Notes under the pieces: model-generated
The model's input: only the letters and a program-made list of their open reading frames with translations
What the model was told of the DNA's origin: nothing
The model's database searches: none
Part shown: in pieces, positions 35,309 to 44,959 of the stretch
Layout: the number at the start of each line of letters is the position of its first letter
Position numbering within the stretch: the stretch's first letter is position 1
Program-made: the position numbers and the translations under genes
Assembly (NCBI GenBank): GCA_023399215.1
Contig: JAEWQJ010000004.1
Coordinates: 1-64,000 of the forward strand
Source of the DNA: Methanobacteriota archaeon
GTDB taxonomy: Archaea > Halobacteriota > Methanosarcinia > Methanosarcinales > Methanosarcinaceae
Reading direction: 5' to 3'
DNA: 64,000 nt

Positions 35309-36505
35309 ATGGCCCGAAATATCAAAGTGGAGGAGCTCTTCCAAACTCCTATTGAGAACCAGAGGATAGAGCTTGTAGAACGCAAAGGGATAGGGCATCC
35401 TGATAGTATATCAGACGGACTTGCCGAAGCCGTAAGTCGCGCACTATGCAGGGAATACATAAGCAAATGTGGAGCCGTACTCCACCATAATACTGACGAA
35501 ACCCAGATTGTAGCCGGAAGATCCAGCCCAAAGTTCGGGGGCGGAGAAATACTGCAGCCCATATATATTCTACTGGTCGGCAGGGCAACAAAGGAGTTTG
35601 AAGGGGTAGATCTTGCTACCGAGTCTGTAGCCCTACAAGCTGCCAGAAGCTATCTTAAGAATACCCTTGTAAACATGGATCTCGAAAGAGATGTCATAAT
35701 GGACTGCAAACTCGGAACAGGGTCTTCAGACCTGAGAGATGTCTTCAAAAGAGACAGGATTCCGGTTGCAAATGATACCTCATTCGGGGTTGGGCATGCT
35801 CCGTTTTCCGAGCTTGAAAACCTCGTATATAACACCGAAAGACAACTGCTCACAGACCTTAAGTCGCGCATGCCTGGAATCGGAGAAGATATGAAGGTCA
35901 TGGGACTCAGGGATGGAGAGGACATAACTCTTACAATATGCAGCGGCATGATTGGAAGATATATTGACGACCTGGACAGTTATATAAATATGACCCAGGA
36001 GATGCAGACTTATGTTGAGGAGATGGCAACCAGGTATACTGAGCGCGATGTAAAGGTCTGCATCAACACAGGAGATAACCTGAAAACCGGCTCTGTTTTC
36101 CTCACAGTTACAGGCACTTCGGCTGAAATGGGGGACGACGGCTCGGTAGGGCGCGGAAACCGCTGCAATGGGCTGATCACGCCAAACAGACCTATGAGCA
36201 TGGAGGCAACCAGCGGAAAGAACCCGATTAACCACATAGGCAAAATCTACAACCTTCTCTCGACCCAGATGGCACGTGATATTGTAAAGGAGGTTCCGGA
36301 AGTCCAGGACGTTTACATAAGGCTGCTTTCCCAGATAGGGAAACCAATTGACCAGCCACTTGTAGCAAGTGCGCAGATTATCCCCAAAGAAGGCACTTCT
36401 TTTGCAAAGGTCAAAGCCGAAGCCGAAGTTGTCATGGATGACTGGCTTTCCAATGTGACAAAGATTACCGAAATGGTAATTAAAGGAGAATTGAACACTT
36501 TCTAA
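35309..36505 (+). CDS. metK: S-adenosylmethionine synthetase, archaeal type
   Basis: This 398-residue enzyme makes AdoMet from methionine and ATP. It belongs to the archaeal family, distinct in sequence from bacterial MetK. Conserved stretches are VERKGIGHPDSISDGLAEA, HHNTDETQIVAG, NDTSFGVGHAPFSELE, GDDGSVGRGNRCNGLITPNR and SQIGKPIDQP. Length matches archaeal AdoMet synthetases. It is monocistronic, with a GAGGATCC ribosome site. The long open frames on the opposite strand are shadows. Confidence 0.96.
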   Translation: MARNIKVEELFQTPIENQRIELVERKGIGHPDSISDGLAEAVSRALCREYISKCGAVLHHNTDETQIVAGRSSPKFGGGEILQPIYILLVGRATKEFEGVDLATESVALQAARSYLKNTLVNMDLERDVIMDCKLGTGSSDLRDVFKRDRIPVANDTSFGVGHAPFSELENLVYNTERQLLTDLKSRMPGIGEDMKVMGLRDGEDITLTICSGMIGRYIDDLDSYINMTQEMQTYVEEMATRYTERDVKVCINTGDNLKTGSVFLTVTGTSAEMGDDGSVGRGNRCNGLITPNRPMSMEATSGKNPINHIGKIYNLLSTQMARDIVKEVPEVQDVYIRLLSQIGKPIDQPLVASAQIIPKEGTSFAKVKAEAEVVMDDWLSNVTKITEMVIKGELNTF

Positions 36506-36932
36506 ACAAGAAAACATTATCGAGAAGAACCTTTGGGTTCTTTTCATAATACATTTATTGTAACTATTTTTGACGTTATTTTATTTATAAGGAAAGGCCA
36601 CTCATTTTTAGTAATTTGCTTATTGTTTTTAAGAGCTGATCCGATTGTTTTTGGATATAACCTGCATATATTTGATTTAAATCGGACTCTTTTAGATAAA
36701 AATCCGGTTATTTTTTTAAACCGGAGAGCAATATTGAGTTATGAAAACACTTCTTGAGAACTCTTCAGAGTAAGAAGTAAAGTAGTCTATAGAATGAGTT
36801 TACATGCTCAAAATTTTCATAAAAATGCCCCTATAGCCAATATCTAGCGTAAAACATATATACCATTACCATATATGAGATGGTGCACTCAAGCAGTGCA
36901 ACAGTGAAATAAAGTGGACTAATATACATTGT
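36506..36932. other. Spacer before tRNA genes
   Basis: I see no gene here. TATA-like AAACATATATA at 36852-36862 and CCATATATGAG at 36869-36879 are candidates for the tRNA-Tyr promoter. A small hairpin TGCAC...GTGCA lies near 36883-36900. Confidence 0.4.
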
Positions 36933-37048
36933 CCCGCCTTAACTCAGTGGTAGAGTGCGCGGCTGTAGTTCGGCTCGTGCGGGTAAAATTACCCGTACAT
37001 TTCCGCGCAGGCACCGCGATGTCCCCGGTTCGAGTCTGGGAGGCGGGA
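36933..37048 (+). tRNA. tRNA-Tyr (GTA) with intron
   Basis: The acceptor stem CCCGCCT/AGGCGGG gives the C1-G72 pair diagnostic of archaeal tRNA-Tyr, with discriminator A. The D arm is ACTC/GAGT, the anticodon stem CGCGG/CCGCG, the anticodon GTA at 36965-36967, and the T arm CCCGG-TTCGAGT-CTGGG. A 44-nt intron at 36969-37012 lies between positions 37 and 38, the canonical archaeal site. The 3' CCA is not fully encoded. Confidence 0.95.
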
Positions 37049-37089
37049 CCTAAAAAGAATTCCAGAATCGAAAAGCTTCAACGGGAACA

Positions 37090-37100
37090 TTTATATATTA
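37090..37100 (+). promoter_or_regulatory. TATA box of tRNA-Asp
   Basis: TTTATATATTA lies about 62-72 bp before the tRNA-Asp gene and would give a leader of about 40 nt, common for archaeal tRNA precursors. Confidence 0.5.
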
Positions 37101-37118
37101 AAAAAGCGTTTATGTTTT

Positions 37119-37133
37119 GCTCGCAACGCGAGC
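37119..37133. repeat. GC-rich hairpin between the two tRNA genes
   Basis: GCTCGC-AAC-GCGAGC forms a perfect 6-bp stem with a 3-nt loop, extended by TTTT/AAAA flanks around one bulged G. It lies in the predicted leader of tRNA-Asp. Confidence 0.45.
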
Positions 37134-37161
37134 GAAAACCAATAGCAAAAGACACTGGAGT

Positions 37162-37234
37162 GTCCGGATAGTGTAGAGGCCTATCATGGAGCCCTGTCGA
37201 GGCTCCGACTCGGGTTCGAATCCCGGTCCGGGCG
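37162..37234 (+). tRNA. tRNA-Asp (GTC)
   Basis: The acceptor stem GTCCGGA/TCCGGGC ends in discriminator G, the usual tRNA-Asp identity. The anticodon arm is GAGCC-CTGTCGA-GGCTC with anticodon GTC. The T arm is CGGG-TTCGAAT-CCCG. There is no intron and CCA is not encoded. Confidence 0.95.
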
Positions 37235-37289
37235 TTTCCAAATTAAAGTTCGGTTGTCACCAATCGAGCAAAAACTTTTTTTAGATATT

Positions 37290-37480
37290 TTTTAACGCAT
37301 TACTTTTGAGTAAAAGTAAAAAATGTTTTAAGTATTTTTGAATTCATCACTATTGAGTAAAAGTAAAAATTTTTTAAGTATTTTTGAATTCATCACTATT
37401 GAGTAAAAGTAAAAAATGTTTTAAGTATTTTTGAATTCATCACTATTGAGTAAAAGTAAAAATTTTTAAGTGATTTTGAG
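37290..37480. repeat. Tandem repeat, about four copies of a 46-47 bp unit
   Basis: The unit is marked by GAATTCATCACTATTGAGTA (starts at 37340, 37386, 37433), then AAAGTAAAAATNTTTTAAG. The first and last copies are diverged. Confidence 0.85.
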
Positions 37481-37531
37481 TTTATCACTTTTGAATCTAA
37501 GCTCATACTTTATTAAAATAATCTGTAGCAT

Positions 37532-37729
37532 TCATCGTCTGTGAGATTTTCGACTCCCTTGCCTCATCCATTCCATACTTTCTTCATATAATCTGTGGTA
37601 TTCGTTGCCTGTGGGACTTCCGTCTTTCCTCAAGCACATTCGGATAACACTAAACACAACCTGAAGTGCTACCTCACATAAAAAAAGAAAGAAAATTAAG
37701 TTTCCAAAGTAAAGTATATCTTCTATCAT
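37532..37729 (-). CDS. Possible small membrane protein
   Basis: This 65-codon frame encodes one hydrophobic helix (residues about 5-32, LYFGNLIFFLFLCEVALQVV) and a polar tail with GNEYHRLYEES. An AGAGGAAG element lies about 12 nt upstream of the ATG. A similar phrase (DDECYRLF) follows in another frame just after the stop, suggesting a small duplication or a frameshifted end. I do not recognise a family. Confidence 0.35.
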   Translation of the reverse strand: MIEDILYFGNLIFFLFLCEVALQVVFSVIRMCLRKDGSPTGNEYHRLYEESMEWMRQGSRKSHRR

Positions 37730-38033
37730 TTTCTTAATGCTTCCTCTTTTTTCACATAGTCTGTACCCTTACCAGCAAACTGGATAAATAAAAAAGATAT
37801 AGGTATTCCACATCTAATAGCAGACTTTATTAGGTTCACCTTGATTCTTGCTAGCTCTCTTTTTTCTTAACAGATATATTATTTAACAGATATATTATAA
37901 ACTTATCTGAATTTATATAGATTCTCAAATTATACGAACAATATTTAAAGTAAACGTAACAGCTAAAAAAATGGAATTATTAATTACTGCGAAAAAAGAT
38001 AGAGTTGGAAAGGTAGAGTTGGAAGAATGAAAG
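37730..38033. other. AT-rich spacer
   Basis: No gene is visible. A direct repeat ACAGATATATTAT occurs twice near 37872-37901. Confidence 0.4.
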
Positions 38034-38666
38034 ATGGAAGTTGAATCTGTTGTGTCTGACGATTTCCAGGAAAAACTGGACAGCATACAGGAAAAGTTAG
38101 AAGATACTAAAGAAAAAATGGAGCTTGAAACCCTCGCTTTTATTGAAGCTACCAAAAAATTCACCTCCGAATGGATTCAAAGAGAAATTGAAATAACAGT
38201 GAAATCTCCGGAAAACACAGTTTTTCCTGAGAACTTAAAATTTCATAACAACAAAACCGGGAAATCAAAATTAGACCTGAAGGAGCTGTCCCTCAAAATT
38301 TCAGATATTGTAGAAACTCATCTTAACCACGGAGATTACTGGATTCATAGAAACGCACTGTTTCAGCAGGACATTTCCAGAGACTACATGGAATTTAAAA
38401 AGGGAAAAATTCGAAAGGATCTGACCTCAAGCGTTAGAAGAATCCTTGGCTGCGTTACCGAGATTTTCTGGGAAATCGAGGAAGGAGAACCTGAGAATAA
38501 AGCCTGGGTAAACGAGCTGGGAAGAAGACGATATGCGTGCTTTCTCAGGTTTTCAGACGAAATGACAGCTTCTCTTAACCGTTATTTTGAGAGGCTTGAA
38601 GAGCTTTTCATTTTAAATTCTGAAATAAAAGAAGAAATCTTACGGATGGAAGGAAAGAAGGCCTGA
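38034..38666 (+). CDS. Conserved hypothetical helical protein
   Basis: The 210-residue protein starts with an acidic coiled-coil stretch (residues about 8-45, FQEKLDSIQEKLEDTKEKME) and is helical throughout, with WIHRNALFQQDISRDYMEF as its most distinctive part. There is no signal or membrane segment. It lies 38 bp before an M24 peptidase on the same strand and may be cotranscribed. I do not recognise the family. Confidence 0.72.
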   Translation: MEVESVVSDDFQEKLDSIQEKLEDTKEKMELETLAFIEATKKFTSEWIQREIEITVKSPENTVFPENLKFHNNKTGKSKLDLKELSLKISDIVETHLNHGDYWIHRNALFQQDISRDYMEFKKGKIRKDLTSSVRRILGCVTEIFWEIEEGEPENKAWVNELGRRRYACFLRFSDEMTASLNRYFERLEELFILNSEIKEEILRMEGKKA

Positions 38667-38704
38667 CAATAAGACCTTTATGCACAAAGCTAGAATTACC
38701 CTTC

Positions 38705-39874
38705 ATGACCGAACCAGAGTTCAGTATAAAGAAGGCCCTTGAAGAGGCAGGAACCGATGCCTATCTTATGACAGGGAATCTTCACAATTCAGATATTTAT
38801 TACGTAACTCGCTTCCTGGCTTCCGACGATTTTGTATACCTGCAAACCGACGAAGGAAAAGAGATACTTTTTATTTCGGATATGGAAAAAGGAAGAGCCG
38901 AGATCGAGTCAAGGGTTTCGACAATAAAGACATTGCAGGATCTGGGATACAGGGAGAAGATGAAGGAGAAAAAAGATTCATCTATTGCCTATGCAGCCTG
39001 CATATCCGAGCTGCTTGCGGGAGAAGGGATTAAGAAAGTCGCAGTGCCTTATGATTTCCCAATATTTGAATCAAATTACCTTAAAGAAGCAGGCTTTTCC
39101 GTAGTCCCAATAAAAAGCCCATTCCGAAAAATAAGGAGCTTGAAAAATCCGGAAGAGATCGAAGCCATAAAATACGCCCAGATGGCCGGAGAAAAGGCTA
39201 TGGAAGCTGCAATAGCCTTGATATCAGGAGCAGAAGAAAGGGACGGCTTCCTCTATCACGCAGGAGAGGTATTGACAGGAGCTAAAGTGCTTTCAGTTAT
39301 AGATCATACCCTTCTTGATTATGGGTGCGAAGCCGAAGAGACAATCGTTTCATGCGGCAAGGACACGGCAAACCCACATGGAACTACGGACGGTCCTCTG
39401 AGAGCAAATGCCCCAATTATCCTGGATATTTTTCCACGGAGCAAAACGAAACGCTATTTTGCGGATATGACGCGCACAGTCCTGCACGGAAAAGCTTCGG
39501 AAGAGCTCAAAAAGATGTACGAAACTGTACTTGCAGCCCAGAAAAAAGGCTTTGAAATGGTTAAGCCAGGAGTAAAGGCATCCGATGTGCATAATGCTGT
39601 CTGCGATTTCTTCGAAGCACACGGTTATGACACATATCGAAGTGGTGCAAAAATAGGGTTTATCCACTCAACAGGACATGGAGTAGGGCTCGACATACAT
39701 GAACTCCCAGGAGTCGGAGAAAACGGGGTTTTACTTGAGGCAGGCAATGTAATCACTCTTGAGCCTGGTCTGTATTATCCTGAAATCGGAGGAATAAGAA
39801 TAGAAGATATGGTCCTGGTCACTGAAAATGGATATCAGAACTTTACAGGGCTAGAAAAGAGATTTGTAGTATAA
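38705..39874 (+). CDS. M24 family aminopeptidase (Xaa-Pro peptidase type)
   Basis: The 389-residue protein has a creatinase-like N-terminal domain (about 1-150) and a pita-bread catalytic domain. Metal ligands are visible as ILDIFPRSKTKRYFADMTRT (two Asp), IHSTGHGVGLDIHE (His), VITLEPGLYYPEIGG (Glu) and IEDMVLV (Glu). This pattern is that of proline dipeptidases that cleave Xaa-Pro bonds with two divalent metals in the cytoplasm. Confidence 0.9.
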   Translation: MTEPEFSIKKALEEAGTDAYLMTGNLHNSDIYYVTRFLASDDFVYLQTDEGKEILFISDMEKGRAEIESRVSTIKTLQDLGYREKMKEKKDSSIAYAACISELLAGEGIKKVAVPYDFPIFESNYLKEAGFSVVPIKSPFRKIRSLKNPEEIEAIKYAQMAGEKAMEAAIALISGAEERDGFLYHAGEVLTGAKVLSVIDHTLLDYGCEAEETIVSCGKDTANPHGTTDGPLRANAPIILDIFPRSKTKRYFADMTRTVLHGKASEELKKMYETVLAAQKKGFEMVKPGVKASDVHNAVCDFFEAHGYDTYRSGAKIGFIHSTGHGVGLDIHELPGVGENGVLLEAGNVITLEPGLYYPEIGGIRIEDMVLVTENGYQNFTGLEKRFVV

Positions 39875-40251
39875 AAGATTTACAATTGAAAGGATTTGTT
39901 ATATTTTTATATTTTAATAACAATATATAACTTGCTCAAATCGAAGGTAGTCTGTTAAAATGAAAGATTATCCGTTTGAATCAAAAAGTATCAATTAAAA
40001 TCTAAGAATATTTATTAAAACCTAAAAATATTTATTAAAATCTAAGAATATTTATTAGAATCTAAAAATAGTTATTAAAATCAAAAATGATTCATTTGAA
40101 TTGAAAAGCATCGATTCGAATCGAGAATTAAAGATTCGCATAAGGGACGCACTCAGGAAAACTGTCAGGGTTCCATTACTTTTCAGTAAAAGTACAATAA
40201 ATTATCCATGAATTCCAATAAGATTCCAATAAACTATTTAAAAGGGGTAAT
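39875..40251. repeat. Spacer with degenerate 18-19 bp tandem repeats
   Basis: Seven or more copies of AATCTAAGAATATTTATTAA run from about 39970 to 40135. No gene is visible. Confidence 0.8.
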
Positions 40252-41142
40252 ATGACCGATAATGTGCACAATAAGCAAGATATCCTTGAGAAATACAGGG
40301 AAGCAGGCAGGATCCTGAAAACTGTCAGAACCGAAGCCGTAGAAATGGTCAGGGTAGGAAATAGTCTGCTTCAAGTTGCAGATTTTATTGAAAGCCGGAC
40401 TATAGAGCTGGGAGGCAGGCCTGCTTTTCCCTGCAATATTTCAAGGAATCAAGAGGCTGCACATGCAACCCCAAAGATCGGAGATACTGACGTTTTTGGA
40501 AAGGATATGGTTAAGCTGGATCTTGGGGTCCACGTGGACGGATATGTTGCAGACTCAGCTGTGACTGTTGACTTATCAGGAAACTCCGAAATCAAGAAAG
40601 CCGCCGAAGAAGCTCTTGCCGCAGCCATTGAACTTGCGAAGCCAGGAATTTCTACGGGGGAATTAGGAGCTATAATTGAGGACAGCATTCGCAGTTACGG
40701 ATTGAACCCGATAACGAACCTGACAGGCCACGGGCTTTCTCAGTACGAAGCCCACGATGATCCTTCTGTTCCTAACCGACATGTGGAAGGAGGAGCAATT
40801 CTAAAAGAAGGAGATGTGCTTGCAATCGAGCCTTTTGCAACGGACGGAGTCGGTAATGTCCATGACGGAAACTGGGCCGAGATATACAGCCTTATAAGGA
40901 AAAAACCGGTTCGTTTGCCTGCAGTTCGGAATGTCCTGAAACAGGTTGAAGAATACAGGGAATTGCCTTTTGCAAAGCGCTGGCTTAAATCCGATAAACT
41001 GGATTTCGTATTACTCCAGCTCGAAAAATCAGGAATTATTCACTCTTATCCTGTACTTCTCGAAAGTTCAGGAGGACTTGTAGCCCAGGCAGAACACACC
41101 ATAATAGTAACCCAGGACGGCTGCGAGGTTACAACAAAGTAA
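40252..41142 (+). CDS. map: Methionine aminopeptidase, type II
   Basis: This 296-residue enzyme removes the initiator methionine. It shows the five metal ligands of the family: KLDLGVHVDGYVADSAVT (two Asp), NLTGHGLSQYEAHD (His), LAIEPFATDG (Glu) and the final AEHTIIV (Glu). The insertion of about 60 residues before the last ligand marks the archaeal/eukaryotic type II form. It is monocistronic, with AAAGGGG upstream of the ATG. Confidence 0.95.
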   Translation: MTDNVHNKQDILEKYREAGRILKTVRTEAVEMVRVGNSLLQVADFIESRTIELGGRPAFPCNISRNQEAAHATPKIGDTDVFGKDMVKLDLGVHVDGYVADSAVTVDLSGNSEIKKAAEEALAAAIELAKPGISTGELGAIIEDSIRSYGLNPITNLTGHGLSQYEAHDDPSVPNRHVEGGAILKEGDVLAIEPFATDGVGNVHDGNWAEIYSLIRKKPVRLPAVRNVLKQVEEYRELPFAKRWLKSDKLDFVLLQLEKSGIIHSYPVLLESSGGLVAQAEHTIIVTQDGCEVTTK

Positions 41143-41309
41143 AACCCGAAAGATAAAGGGAAAATGAAATTGAAAATAAAGAGAAAACTAAATAGAGAAT
41201 AAATGAAGATAAGTTGAAAATAAATTAAGAGTGAACCGGGACTAAAAAGATGAAGAGCGTAAAGGTTAGCAAAAAGTCAGAAAACTAAAAAAACTAAAAA
41301 AAACATGAG

Positions 41310-42134
41310 TTGAGCGCCTTGAAAGCATATAATCTTTTTTTAACCGGTTTTCTGATAATAACCCTTTTTGTACCTGCCTTTCTGGCAGAGCCCTGTACCG
41401 CTGCCTATGTACCCAGCAATAACATCACACTGGAAAGGGGCGGAATGACCTGGGAATATCAAGAACAAATTACAGGCAATGAATCTATTGTTTTCAGGAG
41501 TTTCATAGACCTGGAAGCAGGAAACAGTGATAGATTTGTTAATGCATGGGAAATCCTGAAAGCAGAATCCATTCTCAGAGATAAAATGAAGGAATCTGTA
41601 AAAACCAAACCTGATGTGAAACTCAATGGTACTTCGGAGCCGGTCAAAGTAACAGATGTTGACTTTTTACTCTCAACAGAAGCTCTGGGGGAGATTGAAA
41701 AAACCTCATTAATTACTAATTCTGCGACTGTAAACTATACTTTCGATAAACCGATTGATCAGGAAGCAAATATCTGGCTTATGGGTACTCCAACTTCAAA
41801 TGTCACAATCAATCTGCCTACAGGCTTTGATGTCGAAAGGACAGAAGGGCTGAATAACAAAAGTCAGGAATCCGAGAACAACCATACAGTTCTTAAAGGC
41901 AATTTCAGCCAGGAAAAAAATATAACTCTCTGGATTTCTGAAAATGAAACCTATAAAGCCGATATGCAGGAAAGAAAAAGAATCATTGAGCAGAACGCAG
42001 AAAACAAAACCAATGCAACCGTAAATAAAACCAGAGTTTCCGGAAAAGCCGTAGAAGCCAGTAAATCCCCTGGATTTTTCAAAAACATCTTTATATGGTT
42101 TTATCAGGTAGTCCAAAAAGTTAATCTGGTTTAA
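41310..42134 (+). CDS. Secreted hypothetical protein
   Basis: The 274-residue protein has a signal peptide (FLTGFLIITLFVPAFLAEPCTA), then a soluble domain with several NxS/T sites and a short hydrophobic C-terminus (FFKNIFIWFYQVV). The start is a TTG at 41310; a second TTG at 41319 is possible, and no clear ribosome site is present. DUF1805 follows after 16 bp. I do not recognise the domain. Confidence 0.7.
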   Translation: MSALKAYNLFLTGFLIITLFVPAFLAEPCTAAYVPSNNITLERGGMTWEYQEQITGNESIVFRSFIDLEAGNSDRFVNAWEILKAESILRDKMKESVKTKPDVKLNGTSEPVKVTDVDFLLSTEALGEIEKTSLITNSATVNYTFDKPIDQEANIWLMGTPTSNVTINLPTGFDVERTEGLNNKSQESENNHTVLKGNFSQEKNITLWISENETYKADMQERKRIIEQNAENKTNATVNKTRVSGKAVEASKSPGFFKNIFIWFYQVVQKVNLV

Positions 42135-42150
42135 AGCTGTTCTGAAAAAT

Positions 42151-42438
42151 ATGCTTATTGAACAGATTCAGCTTGAAAAAGGGTGTGCTCTTGGCCTCCG
42201 CTTTGAGATGCAAAAATACCCTCTTCTGGTTATAAGGGCAGAGAAAGGCTTCCTGATGTGCGGATACCTGAATGTAAATGCTGCAGAGGCACTTGGGGAC
42301 ACGGCAGCGAAGGTAAAAGGCGTACAGAGTTTTGAAGACATGCTCAAAGCCCAGGTCGTTGAAGTAACCAGGTTCGCGAGGGAACTCGGGGTCGAACCCG
42401 GAATGACTGGCAGGGAAGCTCTGGAAAGGATGTTTTGA
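42151..42438 (+). CDS. DUF1805 family protein
   Basis: This 95-residue protein contains PLLVIRAEKGFLMCGYLNVN and LGDTAAKVKGVQSFEDML, the signature of the small DUF1805/YunC-like family. Function unknown. It is 16 bp downstream of the secreted protein gene, so probably cotranscribed. Confidence 0.85.
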   Translation: MLIEQIQLEKGCALGLRFEMQKYPLLVIRAEKGFLMCGYLNVNAAEALGDTAAKVKGVQSFEDMLKAQVVEVTRFARELGVEPGMTGREALERMF

Positions 42439-42788
42439 GAGAAGAGACTGATTTTAATTTATACGCAATAAGGCAAAGTTTACGAATTTGAATCGATATA
42501 ATTTTGAAATAAATGCTTACACCTTTTTTGTTATTTTTTAAAACTCGGTAGTTTACCGCAATCACACTAAATAACTAGTCCGGCGACAGTAGCTAGCAGA
42601 GAGATCATGTTTTGAAAACTTATTCATTTATACTACAGGAGACTTTGGGAGTAATATTCAAATCGTTGACGAAATTTATATTAAGCATTCTAAATTGGTT
42701 GGAAAGAATGCATTAAAATAGTGAACGAGATGCCTGGACAAACGCAAAATCGAAAAGCATTTACGTTATATACTTCATAAAAAACGTA
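42439..42788. other. AT-rich spacer with a leaderless-type promoter
   Basis: No gene is visible. TTATATA at 42765-42771 lies about 20-25 bp before the ATG of the DUF2726 gene, consistent with a leaderless transcript. Base composition drops from here to about 45.5 kb. Confidence 0.45.
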
Positions 42789-43649
42789 ATGGAAATTGGG
42801 AATAATCATCGAAAAAGAATAGAAAATAAGCAAGAAGAAAGAACTCATAAAATATTGAATGATATTGCAAGAGAATATGAAGCTAAGATATTTACAAAAA
42901 TTAGAGTTGCAGATGTACTGGAAATAAGAAACAGTGGACTATCAAACAATGAGTATTCGTATGCGTTAAAAGCTCACTTTGATTTTGTAGTTGTTAATAA
43001 AAATTTTATGCCAGAGTTTGCGGTTGAATTTGATGGATTACAGCATAAATATGACGCAAAATCAATTTATAGGGATGAATTAAAGAACAATATTTGTCTT
43101 AAACTTGAATTCCCTCTTTTAAGGATAACATCAGAGTATTTCGAGAAAATCGGAAGATTTCCAACTATTTTGAACTGGATTACCGAGCTTTACTTCATAA
43201 GAGAAGCTTTCGATGCTGCACAAAACAAAGGAGAAATTCCTTTAGACGAACCTTGGATGTGGTTTAGTGTAATTGGTTATGATCCGGTTGTCCATAATAG
43301 AGCGTTTATTAGAAATGCCTATGACAGAGGTTTATGCTGCGATGAAGTAATAAAGTTTATATCTGGCCGTTCTAAAGGTAGTAAATCTTATGCTACTTTA
43401 TCGACTCTAAAAGTCCAACATAATAAGTATATAACTAGTTTTGTGGAGTGTTTTGCAATAAGGTACTTTGCAATAACAGCACATGATATTTCAAAGGAAA
43501 TTTCAGATTACAATATATATAAAAAATTTAGAGAATATATTGGAGAAAATAGTGTTCGTACTTACACCTATGAGGAAATATCGAAAATGCAAAGGAACTT
43601 TATAAAAGAACATGATTTATGTTTCTATAATATCCAATTAATTGAATAA
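42789..43649 (+). CDS. DUF2726 (restriction-endonuclease-like) protein
   Basis: This 286-residue protein carries at about residues 62-120 the DUF2726 core: HFDFVVVNKNFMPEFAVEFD, then GLQH, then RDELKNNICLKLEFPLLRI. This resembles PD-(D/E)xK nucleases, with Asp, Glu and Lys in place. The C-terminal half (RSKGSKSYATLSTLKV onward) is not recognised. It is AT-rich, with no ribosome site and a TATA box at leaderless spacing. It faces the next gene tail to tail. A role in DNA processing or defence is inferred. Confidence 0.75.
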   Translation: MEIGNNHRKRIENKQEERTHKILNDIAREYEAKIFTKIRVADVLEIRNSGLSNNEYSYALKAHFDFVVVNKNFMPEFAVEFDGLQHKYDAKSIYRDELKNNICLKLEFPLLRITSEYFEKIGRFPTILNWITELYFIREAFDAAQNKGEIPLDEPWMWFSVIGYDPVVHNRAFIRNAYDRGLCCDEVIKFISGRSKGSKSYATLSTLKVQHNKYITSFVECFAIRYFAITAHDISKEISDYNIYKKFREYIGENSVRTYTYEEISKMQRNFIKEHDLCFYNIQLIE

Positions 43650-43732
43650 CAATACACGCCGGAAATGTTTTGCAGTATGTATGTAGACGCAGAATTCTAC
43701 GTAAACGAGAATTGTAGTGTAGAATTTAATAA

Positions 43733-44959
43733 TTAGATTAAAGATTTTTCGAATTTTTCTTCGTATATCGATAACAAAAAATAGGCGATTTCGATACCAA
43801 TGTTTTTAGTCATTATAAAATACTTTTTTTCAGAAGTAAGGGCATGACCGCCTTCTTTATGAAGAATAATCACAAAAGAGTTTATTAATTTAGTATCTGC
43901 TCCTGACAATCCCAAATGCTCTTTAATATATTTTCTTTTAATTCCAATTTCCGTTTCATTTCCTTGGGGCTTTGGACACTCTATTCCGGTTTTGGTGGAG
44001 ATTTTATCGGCAATATTCTTTACTAATGCCTCAAAAAAAGACCTCAGATTTCCTATCATACCACTATTAACTGATTGCCATTTAGATAAGTCAGGCAATT
44101 CATCGATCTCAAGTAAAAATCTCTCCATATTTGGAGGGAAACCATACTTTGAAATCATTTCTATTACATGCTCCTTATGAATGTTAATTTCTTCATTAGA
44201 AGCTTCAAGTTGACTTTTTAGTTTATTATATCTCAACGCAATTATTTTGTCTTCAAACTCTTCCTTTATGCGTAAGGGAGCTGGAAAATTACAGTCTGCA
44301 ATTGCGATTAATCGACTAAGGAGAACCTCATCAAAGCAGACAGGTTCGACATGCATAAATATTAAGATATCTCTAAAAAGCCCTTCAATATCGTCTCTGC
44401 AGTCAAATACTTCATAACATGTAACTTCTCCCGACTCTGAATCTGTATATTTGTCCAAGTACATGTTTTCCTTCATTTTTGTTTTTAATGCTCTAATAAC
44501 TGCATCACTATTACCTATTTTCAACAAAAAATAGAATGCCAAAGAGGCATTGCTATGGAATTCGCTTGTTGTAAAAATCATAGCTGGAGAGTCAATGTAA
44601 ATAGGAACAGAAATAGCGCCTAAGCTTGACAACTTTCGTTCGAGAGTGGATAAGAATATCTCTCTGCACCCCGGAAGATGTTCTACCGTATTATATAATT
44701 TTTTCAAACTTGTGTATGTATCCCAATCTAATTTGTAATTGTCATTTGGATTTAATTTCATATCTACCAATAATGGGCGAGGATTGGCAGGATATCGTAT
44801 AGGTTTAGAAGCATCATTTTTGGTTGCATCTATTTCGCTAAATGTTTCCACATAATGAAAAATCTTATTTTTCTTAATATTCCGCCTTTCGACATCAAAA
44901 ATTAGATTAATACTCTTTTCAAGATATTGTCTGTCGATCATTGATCTCAGCTGGGTCAA
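43733..44959 (-). CDS. Hypothetical protein, possible HEPN/abortive-infection-like C-terminus
   Basis: The 408-residue AT-rich protein is not recognised as a whole. The C-terminal 130 residues (GNLRSFFEALVKNIADKIST, then LHKEGGHALTSEKKYF, then NIGIEIAYFLLSIYEE) resemble the helical C-terminal domains of abortive-infection proteins, though the RxxxxH motif of HEPN ribonucleases is not clear. The start is TTG at 44959 or ATG at 44941. A TATA-like TATTATATAAC lies near 44987-44997. It is convergent with the DUF2726 gene. Confidence 0.65.
   Translation of the reverse strand: MTQLRSMIDRQYLEKSINLIFDVERRNIKKNKIFHYVETFSEIDATKNDASKPIRYPANPRPLLVDMKLNPNDNYKLDWDTYTSLKKLYNTVEHLPGCREIFLSTLERKLSSLGAISVPIYIDSPAMIFTTSEFHSNASLAFYFLLKIGNSDAVIRALKTKMKENMYLDKYTDSESGEVTCYEVFDCRDDIEGLFRDILIFMHVEPVCFDEVLLSRLIAIADCNFPAPLRIKEEFEDKIIALRYNKLKSQLEASNEEINIHKEHVIEMISKYGFPPNMERFLLEIDELPDLSKWQSVNSGMIGNLRSFFEALVKNIADKISTKTGIECPKPQGNETEIGIKRKYIKEHLGLSGADTKLINSFVIILHKEGGHALTSEKKYFIMTKNIGIEIAYFLLSIYEEKFEKSLI

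Noticed and set aside
35780..36547. 255-codon antisense frame within metK
   Set aside because: It is a shadow of a highly conserved gene, rich in Cys/His/Ser with no domain and no ribosome site.
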